Part shown: piece after piece, positions 53,692 to 64,000 of the stretch
How positions within the stretch are numbered: position 1 is the stretch's first letter
Layout: each line of letters begins with the position of its first letter
From: an uncultured Pseudomonadota bacterium
Lineage (GTDB): Bacteria > Pseudomonadota > Gammaproteobacteria > Burkholderiales > Thiobacillaceae
Length of the DNA stretch: 64,000 nt
Reading direction: 5' to 3'
Assembly: GCA_903835655.1 (NCBI GenBank)
Contig: CAILNT010000129.1
Coordinates: forward strand, 44,035-108,034
Translations under genes and position numbers: made by a program
Notes under the pieces: generated by a model
Database searches by the model: none
What the model was told of the DNA's origin: nothing
Seen by the model: the letters and a program-made list of their open reading frames with translations, nothing else

Positions 53692-53720
53692 GTGTCTGTC
53701 AGACCCGCAAGGACTATGAG

Positions 53721-54254
53721 ATGGAACGAGCAACCCTAGCCCGACCCTACGCCGAAGCCGTGGGCAAACTGGCCGCCGCGGGCAGTGCCTGGAGCGTTTG
53801 GTCCGAGCGCCTGTCACTTCTGGCCCGGGTGGCGGACGATCCGCAGCTATGCGAGCTTGCCGGCAATCCGGGAATCGCCACGGAAACCATCGCCGAGGTG
53901 GTACTGGATGTGTGTGGCGACAGGCTGGGCGTCGAGGGCGCAAACCTGGCGCGGCTGCTGGTCGAAAACAAGCGCTTATCCCTGTTGCCGGAGATCGTCA
54001 TCCAGTTCGAGGCCCTCAAGGCCACCCAGGAAGGCGAACTGACCGCGCACATCACCACGGCCTACCCCCTGAGCGACGGCCAGATGGCGGGACTGGTTTC
54101 CCGACTGGAAGCCAGGCTTGGGCGCAAGGTCAGCGCGACCCAGTCCAGCGACGCCGAACTGATCGGTGGTGTGGTGATTCAGGTGGGCGATGAAGTCATG
54201 GATTCTTCGGTGCGCGGTGGGCTGCAAAGCCTGGCCGTCACCCTGCAAGCTTAA
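53721..54254 (+). CDS. atpH: ATP synthase F1 subunit delta
   Basis: A 177-residue protein connecting the b stalk to the top of the alpha/beta hexamer. It has the N-terminal ATLARPYAEAVGKLA, central NLARLLVENKRLSLLPEI, and C-terminal LIGGVVIQVGDEVMDSSVRGGLQSL, all typical. It follows atpF by 29 bases and precedes atpA by 15. Confidence 0.97.
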   Translation: MERATLARPYAEAVGKLAAAGSAWSVWSERLSLLARVADDPQLCELAGNPGIATETIAEVVLDVCGDRLGVEGANLARLLVENKRLSLLPEIVIQFEALKATQEGELTAHITTAYPLSDGQMAGLVSRLEARLGRKVSATQSSDAELIGGVVIQVGDEVMDSSVRGGLQSLAVTLQA

Positions 54255-54269
54255 TTATCTGGAGTTCAC

Positions 54270-55805
54270 ATGCAACTCAATCCTTCCGAAATCAGTGAGC
54301 TGATCAAGAGCCGCATTCAGAATCTGGAAGCCGGTTCCGAACTGCGTACCCAGGGGACCGTGGTCTCCGTGACCGACGGCATCGTGCGCGTGCATGGTCT
54401 GGCTGAAGTCATGCAGGGGGAAATGCTGGAGTTCCCAGGGAACACCTTCGGCATGGCCTTGAATCTGGAACGCGACTCTGTCGGCGCCGTGGTTCTGGGC
54501 GAATACGAGCACATTTCCGAGGGCGACATCGTCAAATGTACCGGCCGGATTCTTGAGGTGCCAGTGGGTGACGCGCTGCTCGGCCGCGTGGTGAACGGGC
54601 TGGGTCAGCCGATCGACGCCAAGGGTCCGGTGAATACCACGCTCACCTCGCCAATCGAGCGGATCGCGCCCGGCGTGATTTCCCGGCAATCGGTGTCGCA
54701 ACCGATGCAGACCGGCCTCAAGGCGATCGACGCGATGGTGCCTGTTGGCCGGGGTCAGCGCGAACTGATCATCGGCGACCGCCAGACCGGCAAAACCGCC
54801 GTGGCCATCGATGCGATCATCAACCAGAAGGGCACCGGCGTACTCTGCGTCTATGTTGCGGTTGGGCAGAAGGCATCGTCCATCGCCAACGTGGTGCGCA
54901 AGCTGGAAGAACACGGTGCAATGGCGCACACCATCATCGTCGCCGCCACGGCCTCCGATCCCGCCGCGATGCAGTTCCTGGCACCCTACGCCGGCTGCAC
55001 CATGGGTGAATTCTTTCGCGACTCCGGCCGCGACGCCTTGATCGTGTACGACGATCTGACCAAACAGGCCTGGGCGTATCGTCAAATTTCCCTGCTGCTG
55101 CGCCGCCCTCCGGGCCGCGAAGCTTACCCGGGCGATGTCTTCTATCTGCACTCGCGTCTGCTGGAGCGTTCCGCGCGCGTCAACGCCGCGTACGTCGAGA
55201 AGACCTCGGGCGTCAAGGGCCGGACCGGCTCGCTCACCGCGCTGCCCATCATTGAGACCCAGGCAGGTGACGTCTCAGCCTTCGTGCCGACCAACGTAAT
55301 TTCGATTACCGATGGCCAGATCTTCCTGGAATCGGATCTGTTCAACGCCGGTATCCGCCCCGCCATCAATGCTGGACTGTCCGTGTCGCGCGTCGGCGGC
55401 GCCGCGCAGACCAAGGTGATCAAGAAGCTGGGCGGTGGTATTCGCCTGGCGCTGGCGCAATATCGCGAGTTGGCGGCCTTCGCCCAGTTTGCCTCCGACC
55501 TCGACGAAACCACCCGCAAGCAGTTGGAGCGCGGCAAGCTAGTCACGGAATTGATGAAGCAATTCCAGTATTCGCCGATGAACGTCGCCGAAATGGCCGT
55601 CACGTTGTTCGCAGTCAACCGTGGCTACATGGATGACGTTACGGTTAGCCGCGCGCTGGCCTTCGAAGGCTCGTTGCAGTCTTACATGAAGGGCAAGCAC
55701 GCCGCCGTGATCGACAAAATCCAGAATACAGGAGACCTCGACGGCGAAACCGAGATGCAGCTCGCCGCGGCCATCGAGGACTTCAAGTCCAGCGCGGCTT
55801 TCTGA
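54270..55805 (+). CDS. atpA: ATP synthase F1 subunit alpha
   Basis: A 511-residue nucleotide-binding subunit. Walker [14 protein letters not shown] is intact; [16 protein letters not shown] and the arginine finger region [16 protein letters not shown] are present. Start [16 protein letters not shown] follows a GGAG site. Regular length and no unusual residues. Confidence 0.98.
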   Translation: MQLNPSEISELIKSRIQNLEAGSELRTQGTVVSVTDGIVRVHGLAEVMQGEMLEFPGNTFGMALNLERDSVGAVVLGEYEHISEGDIVKCTGRILEVPVGDALLGRVVNGLGQPIDAKGPVNTTLTSPIERIAPGVISRQSVSQPMQTGLKAIDAMVPVGRGQRELIIGDRQTGKTAVAIDAIINQKGTGVLCVYVAVGQKASSIANVVRKLEEHGAMAHTIIVAATASDPAAMQFLAPYAGCTMGEFFRDSGRDALIVYDDLTKQAWAYRQISLLLRRPPGREAYPGDVFYLHSRLLERSARVNAAYVEKTSGVKGRTGSLTALPIIETQAGDVSAFVPTNVISITDGQIFLESDLFNAGIRPAINAGLSVSRVGGAAQTKVIKKLGGGIRLALAQYRELAAFAQFASDLDETTRKQLERGKLVTELMKQFQYSPMNVAEMAVTLFAVNRGYMDDVTVSRALAFEGSLQSYMKGKHAAVIDKIQNTGDLDGETEMQLAAAIEDFKSSAAF

Positions 55806-55818
55806 GGACGCAGAGAAC

Positions 55819-56685
55819 ATGGCAGCCGGCAAGGAAATACGCAGCAAGATCAAGAGTGTGGAAAACACGCGCAAGATCACCCGCGCCATGGAGATGGTCG
55901 CCGCCGCGAAGATGCGCAAGGCACAGGAGCGGATGCGTAGCGCCCGCCCCTATGCCGAGAAGATCGCCAGCGTTGCCGCGCACTTCAGCCTGGCCCACCC
56001 CGAGTACATACACCCCTTCGTGGTTTCACGTGGAACCATCAAGCGCGTCGGCCTCATCCTGGTCACGACCGACAAGGGTTTGTGCGGCGGCCTCAATACC
56101 AATGCCCTGCGCATGACGCTGAACCAGCTCAAGGCCTGGGAAGAGAAGAAGATCGGAGTGGATGTCTGCGCGATCGGCAACAAGGGCCTGGGTTTCATGC
56201 AGCGGCTGGGGGCCAATATCGCCTCGCAAGTCACCGGGCTCGGCGATACGCCGCACCTGGAGCGGCTCATCGGCCCGGTTCAGGTCATGCTGGACGCCTA
56301 CAAGGAAGGCCGCATCGACGCGCTGCACCTGGTCTACAGCCGCTTCATTTCGACCATGAAACAGGAACCGGTGCTGGTGCAACTGCTCCCGCTCAGCGCG
56401 GAAGACCCGGGCCTGCGAGACAAACATCACTGGGACTATATCTACGAGCCCGAAGCACGTGGGGTTGTGGACAGTTTGATGGTGCGCTACATCGAGGCGC
56501 TGATTTACCAGGCGGTCGCGGAAAACCTGGCGTGCGAGCAGTCCGCCCGGATGGTTGCGATGAAATCCGCTTCAGACAACGCCAAGACGGTCGTCGACGA
56601 ACTCAAGCTGGTCTACAACAAGACCCGCCAGGCGGCGATCACGCAGGAAATTTCCGAAATCGTCGCGGGCGCGTCCGCCGTTTAA
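55819..56685 (+). CDS. atpG: ATP synthase F1 subunit gamma
   Basis: A 288-residue rotor shaft. Both termini show the coiled-coil helices ([20 protein letters not shown] at the start, [20 protein letters not shown] at the end), and [13 protein letters not shown] is the conserved core segment. Codons for VVSRGT at 56022-56037 spell a near-parS palindrome, which is not required by protein conservation because this loop varies among relatives. Confidence 0.98.
   Translation: MAAGKEIRSKIKSVENTRKITRAMEMVAAAKMRKAQERMRSARPYAEKIASVAAHFSLAHPEYIHPFVVSRGTIKRVGLILVTTDKGLCGGLNTNALRMTLNQLKAWEEKKIGVDVCAIGNKGLGFMQRLGANIASQVTGLGDTPHLERLIGPVQVMLDAYKEGRIDALHLVYSRFISTMKQEPVLVQLLPLSAEDPGLRDKHHWDYIYEPEARGVVDSLMVRYIEALIYQAVAENLACEQSARMVAMKSASDNAKTVVDELKLVYNKTRQAAITQEISEIVAGASAV
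56022..56037. promoter_or_regulatory. Weak parS-like site inside atpG
   Basis: GGTTTCACGTGGAACC differs from exact parS at positions 1, 12 and 16 but keeps the TTTCACGTG core, and it matches the complement of the gyrB site at 15 of 16 bases. It lies 8.66 kb from the exact parS at 47361, on the far side from the gyrB site. Binding by ParB is unproven. Confidence 0.45.
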
Positions 56686-56699
56686 CAGATTCGAACTAG

Positions 56700-58094
<1,395 letters not shown>

Positions 58095-58187
58095 CATGGG
58101 AGAGCGGCAGGCGGGAGCGGGTGAAATGCATCACCGCCCCCTTCCTTCCCTAGCCACCATCCCTCATCACGGAGTTTCGAAATGGCA

Positions 58188-58607
58188 ATGACCATACACG
58201 TCGACATCGTCAGTGCGGAAGCGTCGATCTACAGCGGGCTCGCTGAGTTCGTCGTGGTTCCCGCAGAGATGGGCGAGGTCGGCATCTACCCGCGCCATAC
58301 CCCCTTGTTGACGCGTCTCAAGGCGGGCTCGGTGCGCATCAAAACACCGGACAAGGCCGAGGAAGTCCTGATCTACGTATCCAGCGGCATCCTCGAAGTG
58401 CAGCCAGGCGTGATCACCATCCTCTCCGATACCGCGATACGCGGTCAGGATCTGGACGAGTCGCGCGCAATCGAGGCCAAGTCCCAGGCTGAGGAAGCCA
58501 TGCGCAATCGCACCTCCGCGATGGATTATGCGCAGGCCCAGGCAGAACTGGCCGAAGCGATCGCACAATTGGCTACCATCCAGAAGTTACGCAGAACCAC
58601 CCATTGA
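58188..58607 (+). CDS. atpC: ATP synthase F1 subunit epsilon
   Basis: A 139-residue regulatory subunit with an N-terminal beta sandwich ([42 protein letters not shown]) and a C-terminal helical hairpin ([15 protein letters not shown] ... [15 protein letters not shown]) that can inhibit ATP hydrolysis. An ATG six bases earlier (58182) is also in frame. It is 93 bases after atpD and ends the operon. Confidence 0.96.
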   Translation: MTIHVDIVSAEASIYSGLAEFVVVPAEMGEVGIYPRHTPLLTRLKAGSVRIKTPDKAEEVLIYVSSGILEVQPGVITILSDTAIRGQDLDESRAIEAKSQAEEAMRNRTSAMDYAQAQAELAEAIAQLATIQKLRRTTH

Positions 58608-58649
58608 GCCCGGATAGGCCCTCCATTGTCAATTTTTCTTGAATAATCA

Positions 58650-58679
58650 TTGACATAGCCTTAGCCAAGCCAGGATAAT
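58650..58679 (+). promoter_or_regulatory. sigma70 promoter of the tRNA gene
   Basis: TTGACA (58650-58655), an 18-base spacer and GATAAT (58674-58679), placing the start about 13 bases before the tRNA. The -35 box is also the right arm of an inverted repeat TGTCAAT...ATTGACA (58627-58655) that could fold at the end of the atp transcript. Confidence 0.75.
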
Positions 58680-58698
58680 CCGCGCCTCGTTGGTATCC

Positions 58699-58775
58699 GG
58701 TGATGTAGCTCAGACGGTTAGAGCGGTGGATTCATAACCCACAGGTCGGCGGTTCGATTCCGCCCATCACCACCA
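58699..58775 (+). tRNA. tRNA-Met (anticodon CAT)
   Basis: 77 bases fold into a cloverleaf: acceptor GGTGATG/CATCACC, D arm GCTC/GAGC, anticodon loop TTCATAA with CAT, T arm GGCGG-TTCGATT-CCGCC, and an encoded ACCA end. A paired first base (G1-C72) argues for elongator rather than initiator tRNA; a lysidine-type Ile tRNA cannot be fully excluded. The loop-closing pair of the anticodon stem is an A-C mismatch (58730/58738). The gene borders a decayed mobile region. Confidence 0.93.
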
Positions 58776-59453
58776 AAAATACCAGAACCCGTTGATTCGT
58801 CAGCGGATTTCTATTTCAGCCCCTTGAACTGGCTTGGTGTCCCAAATCAGTGTCCCGAGCCTCGTGTCGGGGCAGCCTATCGGGGGCGTCATGGCCGTTC
58901 CCCCCCTCACCTGCACGCACAGGCATGGCGTTCTATACTGCCACGTCGCAGTTCCTGCTGACATGCGGCCATTGAGCAATCATCCTATTTTCCTCAGTTG
59001 AACGAGCGGAAATCGGCCAAAACTCAATGCTGACAATGGGTTAGGTGAATCGTGTGTGAACGGCTATTGAAATCCGCTTGAATCTGGCTGCAAGAGGTTT
59101 GTCGGGGTTGGTTTTGGTTTGAGTTGTTGCTGCTGGACAGGGCTTGGGTTGGAGGTGCGAGCGGGGGGTGTTGGAAGGAGCCCGGAGGGCGACTGGAGCC
59201 CCCCGCGCTCGCACGGCGGCGAGTCGATGCGAGGTGATTCGGGTTGGTGACCGGTAGTCGTCGAGCCGGGGTGATGGCGGGGTAGCGGCGAATGCGCTAA
59301 AAAGGCGGCTGCCTTTGGAAGCAGGCGCGACACCGGCCCCAAACGTGGCAGTTTCAACCGATGTCGCGCCCCGTGCCCAGGCGGGCGACGTTGCGTGGAA
59401 AGTATTTCACTCTTCGACCGATTCTGTCGAATACCCATTGGTTTTTCTTGCCG
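58776..59453. other. Non-coding stretch: tRNA flank and left end of the IS element
   Basis: No gene is supported in these 678 bases. The first 220 follow the tRNA and contain nothing I recognise. From about 58999 (TGAACGAGCGGAAATCGGC) the sequence resembles the inverted right end of the IS21-type element (TGAGAGCAGAAATGGCG read inward from 62291). The rest is its G/T-rich leader before the Cys-rich passenger ORF. Confidence 0.5.
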
Positions 59454-59885
59454 ATGGAGACTCCAGGACGACGTTATCTCTGTGCCCGCTGCCGCTGCGC
59501 GGTGCTCATCTGCAGCCATTGCGACCGTGGTCAGCGCTATTGCGCCGACGGCTGCGCTACTGCTGCCCGAACCGAGTCGCTGCGTGCCGCGGGCCAGCGT
59601 TACCAAAAGAGCCTTCGTGGTCGCCACACGCATGCCGAGCGGCAGCGGCGCTACCGCGAGCGTCGCGAGAAAGTGACGCATCCGTGTTCCCCACCTCCAC
59701 CCCCGCCGGTTTTACTGCCCTCCGCTCCGACGGCGAGTGAAACCCATGCACCGCATCCCTGGAACTGCCATTTCTGCGGCTGTGCTTTAGTGGAGCAGGT
59801 GCGAACTGGCTACCTGCGCGGTCGGATTCGTCGTCCTTCCCCTGCATCCAACCGGAGAGCGCATCCCCATGGCCCTGACCCCTGA
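59454..59885 (+). CDS. Cys-rich passenger protein of the IS21-type element
   Basis: A 143-residue protein from [17 protein letters not shown]. The first 50 residues hold a zinc-ribbon-like Cys array (CARCRC, CSHC, YCADGC), followed by a basic helix rich in Arg ([15 protein letters not shown]) and a Pro-rich linker with another CxxC (CHFCGC). Similar small proteins accompany some IS21-family transposases in proteobacteria. It probably binds nucleic acid, perhaps the element's ends, but no role is established. It overlaps the istA start by 17 bases. Confidence 0.65.
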   Translation: METPGRRYLCARCRCAVLICSHCDRGQRYCADGCATAARTESLRAAGQRYQKSLRGRHTHAERQRRYRERREKVTHPCSPPPPPPVLLPSAPTASETHAPHPWNCHFCGCALVEQVRTGYLRGRIRRPSPASNRRAHPHGPDP

Positions 59886-61261
59886 GCTCGAAGCCCAGAT
59901 TTTGCGTTTCCACCATGTCGAGAAATGGCGCATCGGCACCATTGCCCGGCAGTTGCACGTCCATCACGGCAGCGTCGAGCGCGTCCTGCGGCAAGCCGGC
60001 CTGCCCCGCATCGGTACGACTCGCCCGTCCAAGATCGATCCCTGGCTGCCCTTCATCCTTGAGACCCTGAAGAAGTTCCCCAGCCTTACCGCCAGCCGCC
60101 TCTATGTCATGACGCGAGAACGTGGTTACCAAGGCGGCCCCGATCACTTTCGCCACCTCGTCGCACAGCATCGGCCCCGACCTACGGCGGAAGCGTATTT
60201 GCGCTTGGTGACCCTGCCAGGCGAACAAGGACAAGTGGACTGGGGACATTTCGGACACCTCCAGATCGGCCAGGCACGGCGCCTTCGAGGCATGGGGCGG
60301 GTTGCCCAGAATCCTGCTCTAAGACAACCTCAAGAGCGCAGTGCACGAACGCATGGGGGATGCGATCCGTTTCAACCCGGCGCTGCTCGCGTTCGCCGGC
60401 CACTACCGTTTCGAGCCCCGGCCGGTGGCGGTGGCACGGGGGAATGAAAAAGGCCGCGTCGAGCGCGCCATTCGCTACGTGCGCGAAAGTTTCTTCGCTG
60501 CCCGCGAATACGCCGATCTGGCCGACCTCAACCGCCAGGCCGAAGCTTGGTGCCTCGGCCAGGCGGATGACCGGCTCTGCCCAGAGGATCGCGCGCAGAG
60601 GGTGCGGGAGGCCTTTGTCCAGGAGCAAGCCCGTCTTCTCGCCTTGCCCGCCAACCCCTGGTCGCTGGAGGAACGGCTGGAAGTCAGTGTGGGCAAGACA
60701 CCCTATGTGCGCTTTGACCTCAACGACTATACGGTTCCCCACACACTGGTGCGCAAGACCGTCACGGTGCTGGCCAGCCCGGATGAAGTCCGGGTTCTCG
60801 ATGGCCAGGTGGTAGTCGCTCACCATGTGCGCAGCTATGACCGTGGCCAGCAGATCGAGAACCCCGCGCACATCGAGGAACTGGTCGAACGCAAGGCGCA
60901 GGCACGTGAACAGCGCGGGATGAACTGGCTGGCACAGGCCGTACCGGCCAGCCAGGCCTTGCTCACCCAAGCCGCTGAGCGCGGCGAGAACCTGGGGGCG
61001 ATCACGACGCAACTGGGACGCCTGGTGGAGCGCTACGGTGCCGCTGAAGTCGAGATGGCCGTGCAGGCCGCCTTGGCACGTGGCGTGCCGCATCCCAACG
61101 CGGTGCGCCTGGCCCTGGAAACCCAGCGGGAAGCCCGCGATCAGCCGCCGCCGGTGGCGACCTGCCTGCCCGCGCATGTCAATGCGAAGGACACGACGGT
61201 GCAGCCGCACCGGCTCGATTCCTATGACCAACTGACACAGGGGGAAGAACATGAATCTTGA
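59869..61261 (+). pseudogene. istA: IS21 transposase istA, disrupted
   Basis: The N-terminal part (59869 to about 60283) has the helix-turn-helix ([21 protein letters not shown]) and the start of the DDE core ([14 protein letters not shown]). The sequence then jumps, out of frame, to the late core [13 protein letters not shown], losing several dozen codons between. A TAA at about 60327-60329 replaces the Tyr codon normally found in LLYDNLKSAV. The C-terminal part ([12 protein letters not shown] ... [15 protein letters not shown]) is open to 61261. Deletion, frameshift and nonsense codon make the gene non-functional. Confidence 0.88.
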
Positions 61262-62135
61262 TACCTTGTGTGAGCATGCCGCGGCCTTGCGCCTGAATGG
61301 CTTGTTGGCACATTGGCCCGAGGTGGCGACTGCGGAATGGTTGGCGCCGCTGCTGCAATGGGAAGAGACAGAACGCAAACGGCGCAGTCTGGAGCGGCGC
61401 CTGGCTTCGGCCCGCATCGGTCGTTTCATGCTCCTGGCAGACTTCGACTGGGCCTGGCCCAGCCGCTGTGACCGGGCCGCGGTCGAGGCTTTGATGGCGC
61501 TCGACTTCCTCGCGGAAGCGGCCAACGTGGTGCTAGTCGGCCCCAATGGGGTGAGGAAATCGACGCTGGCTCGCAATATCGCGCATCAGGCCTTGATTCA
61601 GGGCCACACCGTGCGCTTTGCCACCGCAGGCGACCTGCTGGGCGAACTGGCGGCACTGGATAGCGATACCGCTCTGCGCCGCCGCTTGCGTCACTACGCC
61701 AGCCCGGACTTGCTGGTCATCGACGAAATTGGCTACCTGTCCTACTCGAACCGGCATGCCGATCTGTTGTTCGAACTGGTGAGCCGGCGCTATGAGGCGA
61801 AGAGCACGCTGGTGACGACCAACAAGCCATTCGCACAATGGGCCGAAGTCTTCCCGAACGCAGCCTGCGTGGTGTCATTGGTCGATCGCCTGGTGCACCA
61901 CGCCGAGGTGGTCGTCATCGAGGGCGAATCGTACCGCTTGAAGGAAGCCAAGGAACGCGCCGAGCAACGCACACGCCAACGCCGCAAGGGGGCACCACGA
62001 AACCCTGGATCTTGCCCTCCGGCCGGCAGCGCGGCATCCTCTTCATTCTGCCCGACGATTGGTCGCCAGAGCAGGCCCTGGCCGTGCTCGAACTGCTCGA
62101 CGATCTGCGTGAGGTGCTCTGGCAACGCTATCTGA
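61251..62135 (+). pseudogene. istB: IS21 helper ATPase istB, probably inactive
   Basis: A DnaC-like AAA+ protein that assists IstA. Homology covers about residues 1-248 (MNLDTLCEHAAALRLNGL ... RAEQRTRQRRKG), with Walker B LLVIDEIGYLSYS and LVTTNKPFAQWAEVFPNAACV. Walker A reads GPNGVRKST where the family has GPNGVGKST; the invariant glycine before Lys is Arg (codon AGG). After about 61990 the frame runs over the next ORF and adds an unrelated tail of about 45 residues, which suggests a small deletion at the istB end. Confidence 0.8.
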
Positions 62136-62224
62136 TCCGGGTGCAGAAATTGCTCGCAGATCAACGCGAAAATGGCCTCGCGCAAGATGCTGGCAACCAG
62201 GACGAGGACGATCCGCCGTTCTGA
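61991..62224 (+). pseudogene. Third ORF of the IS21-type element, start lost
   Basis: In the frame different from istB, TTKPWILPSGRQRGILFILPDDWSPEQALAVLELLDDLREVLWQRY is followed by a polar tail ending DEDDPPF. Short proteins with PEQALAVxELLDDLRE are often found downstream of istB in this type of element. No ATG, GTG or TTG begins the conserved part here; the codon before TTKPW is GGC ACC where relatives would have a start. Function unknown. Confidence 0.55.
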
Positions 62225-62321
62225 TTCACACCTGCTCGGAGCTTCTATGGCGAAGCGGCCCAGTTGGGCACCTTCGCCATTTCTGCTCTCAGCCCGTTCC
62301 GCCAACTAAACGCGCATTTAC

Positions 62322-62624
62322 TCAGCCGGCAACACCCACTCGGCCGCTACCGTGCTGGTTCAAGTGTCCCGTGCGAACAGCGCACGGAAATGCAGCTTGA
62401 GCGTGTTCCGGCTGGCGCCAGTCTGTTTAATGGCCTCGGAGAGCTTGTGCAGCCATCAATCCGGGTGGATGCGCCTATGCTCTCGATGGCGGCGACACGG
62501 CGCAGGGCCAATAAGCAATCGGGCGCAAGCGTGTCGGCGCGCGCCAAACGCCCTTGAACTCGTCATTAGTGGCGGTCAGTCTCAGGATCTCCGGGGAAAT
62601 CTGGATGGACTCGGGCCGAATCAT
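62322..62624 (-). pseudogene. Fic-domain protein remnant, core deleted
   Basis: From an ATG at 62624, MIRPESIQISPEILRL and DEFKGVWRA match the N-terminus of Fic-family proteins. The match continues in another frame with TLAPDCLLALRRVAAIESIGASTRIDG (the helix containing the inhibitory-type region), then jumps in a third frame to LHKLSEAIKQTGASRNTLKLHFRAL and GHLNQHGSGR, which resemble the C-terminal winged helix. The central Fic domain with HPFxxGNGR, which carries out AMP transfer, is missing. It cannot be functional. Confidence 0.7.
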
Positions 62625-63037
62625 GGAAAACCAATGCAACAACCAGTAACACCCGTTACGAGAGGCGCACAAGCTTTCCAGGGACATATCCGTCTGCTGG
62701 ATGAGTTTAGCCAGCAATTCAGTTGGAGCACCTGCTGTTCCCTGTGTAGCAGGAGCAACCTGGCGAGGAACCACAGGCTCCACTGAATGCTGGCGAAACA
62801 TTCCGGTGAGTGGCGCCGCCCTGAATATTCGGAAACCTGCAGCCCAGAATGCCACCTCTCGACCAAGCCGGTCGCCCTGCTCACGGGCAGGTTTCGACCC
62901 GGAACGGTCATTCGGGCAGGCCGCATCGTGTGACTCTTGCTCGTGACATATCTGCCATAGGCATACCTTGTGCCTACGACTGCTGTACAGCACGACGGGT
63001 CTGAATGCTTGAGGTTGGCATGGCCCACCCCTTCGCA
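62625..63037. other. 413-base stretch without a recognisable gene
   Basis: It lies between the Fic remnant and the aldo/keto reductase remnant. Open frames exist on both strands (minus frame through 63212, plus 62701-62946), but their translations show no family resemblance, no starts with ribosome sites and unusual composition. I see no hairpin, repeat or promoter that I can defend. Confidence 0.4.
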
Positions 63038-63901
<864 letters not shown>

Positions 63902-64000
63902 TTAAGCTTTGCACTCGACTTCACTCGCAGCGGATCGGCGCTGCCCCGTTTTTGCCTTTGACTTGGCTGTTGACTTGGCCTTTGACTCACCCTCATCGGC
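63902..64000 (-). CDS. C-terminal tail of an unidentified protein, possibly a transposase (partial)
   Basis: An open minus-strand frame runs in from the right edge for 32 codons and ends at TAA (63902-63904). The tail is very basic and repetitive (GESKAKSTAKSKAKTGQRR). It stops about 40 bases before the point where the aldo/keto reductase gene is cut, and the sequence between contains TGTCTTGACTCAGGGGTCCA, which looks like a terminal repeat. A transposase C-terminus is the likely reading, but no family can be named from this fragment. Confidence 0.35.
   Translation of the reverse strand, partial: ADEGESKAKSTAKSKAKTGQRRSAASEVECKA

Larger units (their letters stand above)
58999..62291 (+). mobile_element. 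Decayed IS21-family insertion sequence (istA-istB plus two accessory ORFs)
   Basis: The element carries, in order, a Cys-rich passenger ORF, istA, istB overlapping by 11 bases, and a short third ORF. Proposed ends are imperfect inverted sequences TGAACGAGCGGAAATCGGC (left, plus strand) and TGAGAGCAGAAATGGCG (right, minus strand); no target duplication is obvious, so the limits are approximate. istA is broken by an internal deletion and a stop, istB has a changed Walker A, and the third ORF lacks a start, so it cannot move by itself. Confidence 0.75.

Noticed and set aside
58627..58655. Inverted repeat TGTCAAT...ATTGACA as atp operon terminator
   Set aside because: AT-rich weak stem with no T-tract after it; its right arm is better explained as the -35 box of the tRNA promoter.
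59000..62300. Target-site duplication of the IS21-type element
   Set aside because: Flanks CTCAGT and GCCCGT do not match, and the ends are imperfect, so no duplication can be claimed.

Overview
This window is a stretch of a GC-rich betaproteobacterial chromosome (Rhodocyclales/Nitrosomonadales-like; I cannot name the species) centred on the replication origin. The evidence is the classical block gyrB-dnaN-dnaA (minus) against rpmH-rnpA-yidC-mnmE ... mnmG-rsmG-parA-parB-atpIBEFHAGDC (plus), with genes on both sides mostly pointing away from the dnaA region, and an exact 16-bp parS palindrome just upstream of mnmG. Other typical pieces are rpmB-rpmG-radC, gatCAB divergent from mreBCD-mrdA-rodA, secB-gpsA, and miaB-phoH-ybeY-corC.

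Layout. 0-2.4 kb is an accessory patch: the start of a NodI-type ABC ATPase, an unknown 85-residue protein, a palindromic repeat, and a DpnI-family endonuclease gene sitting on the broken end of a BglII-family restriction gene. 2.4-9.7 kb is housekeeping (L33, L28, RadC, a TPR protein, YggX, UbiE, HemF, a large class A PBP-like protein). 9.7-12.8 kb is a minus-strand metal uptake cluster (porin, binding protein, permease) without an ATPase gene. 12.9-23.4 kb has pyrE, a DUF599 membrane protein, gatCAB and the rod-shape operon. 23.5-26.2 kb is an intervening regulatory patch (small membrane protein, REP-like hairpin, BTAD-type regulator, Crp/Fnr-type regulator) that separates rodA from rlpA. 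26.3-29.0 kb is rlpA, secB and gpsA. 29.15-29.8 kb encodes a secreted, methionine-rich protein made of about 13 short repeats; it has its own palindrome-bearing promoter region and terminator and is the least familiar gene here. 30-36.3 kb is corC-ybeY-phoH-miaB, a methyltransferase and a GGDEF protein. 36.4-51.6 kb is the origin and partition region. 51.6-58.6 kb is the complete F1Fo ATP synthase operon, with a proton-type c subunit. A tRNA-CAT gene with its own promoter follows.

58.8-64 kb is a decayed mobile zone next to the tRNA: an IS21-type element with a Cys-rich passenger ORF, a doubly broken istA, an istB with a mutated Walker A and a third ORF with no start codon, followed by remnants of a Fic-type protein and an aldo/keto reductase cut by what looks like another insertion sequence.

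How it works together: the core combines replication initiation (DnaA, DnaN, GyrB), segregation (ParA/ParB/parS, with two further parS-like sites at gyrB and in atpG), membrane protein insertion and tRNA modification, cell-wall elongation (MreBCD/PBP2/RodA/RlpA) and energy conservation. Both ends carry the defence and insertion-sequence debris. No CRISPR array, rRNA operon or intact prophage is visible.
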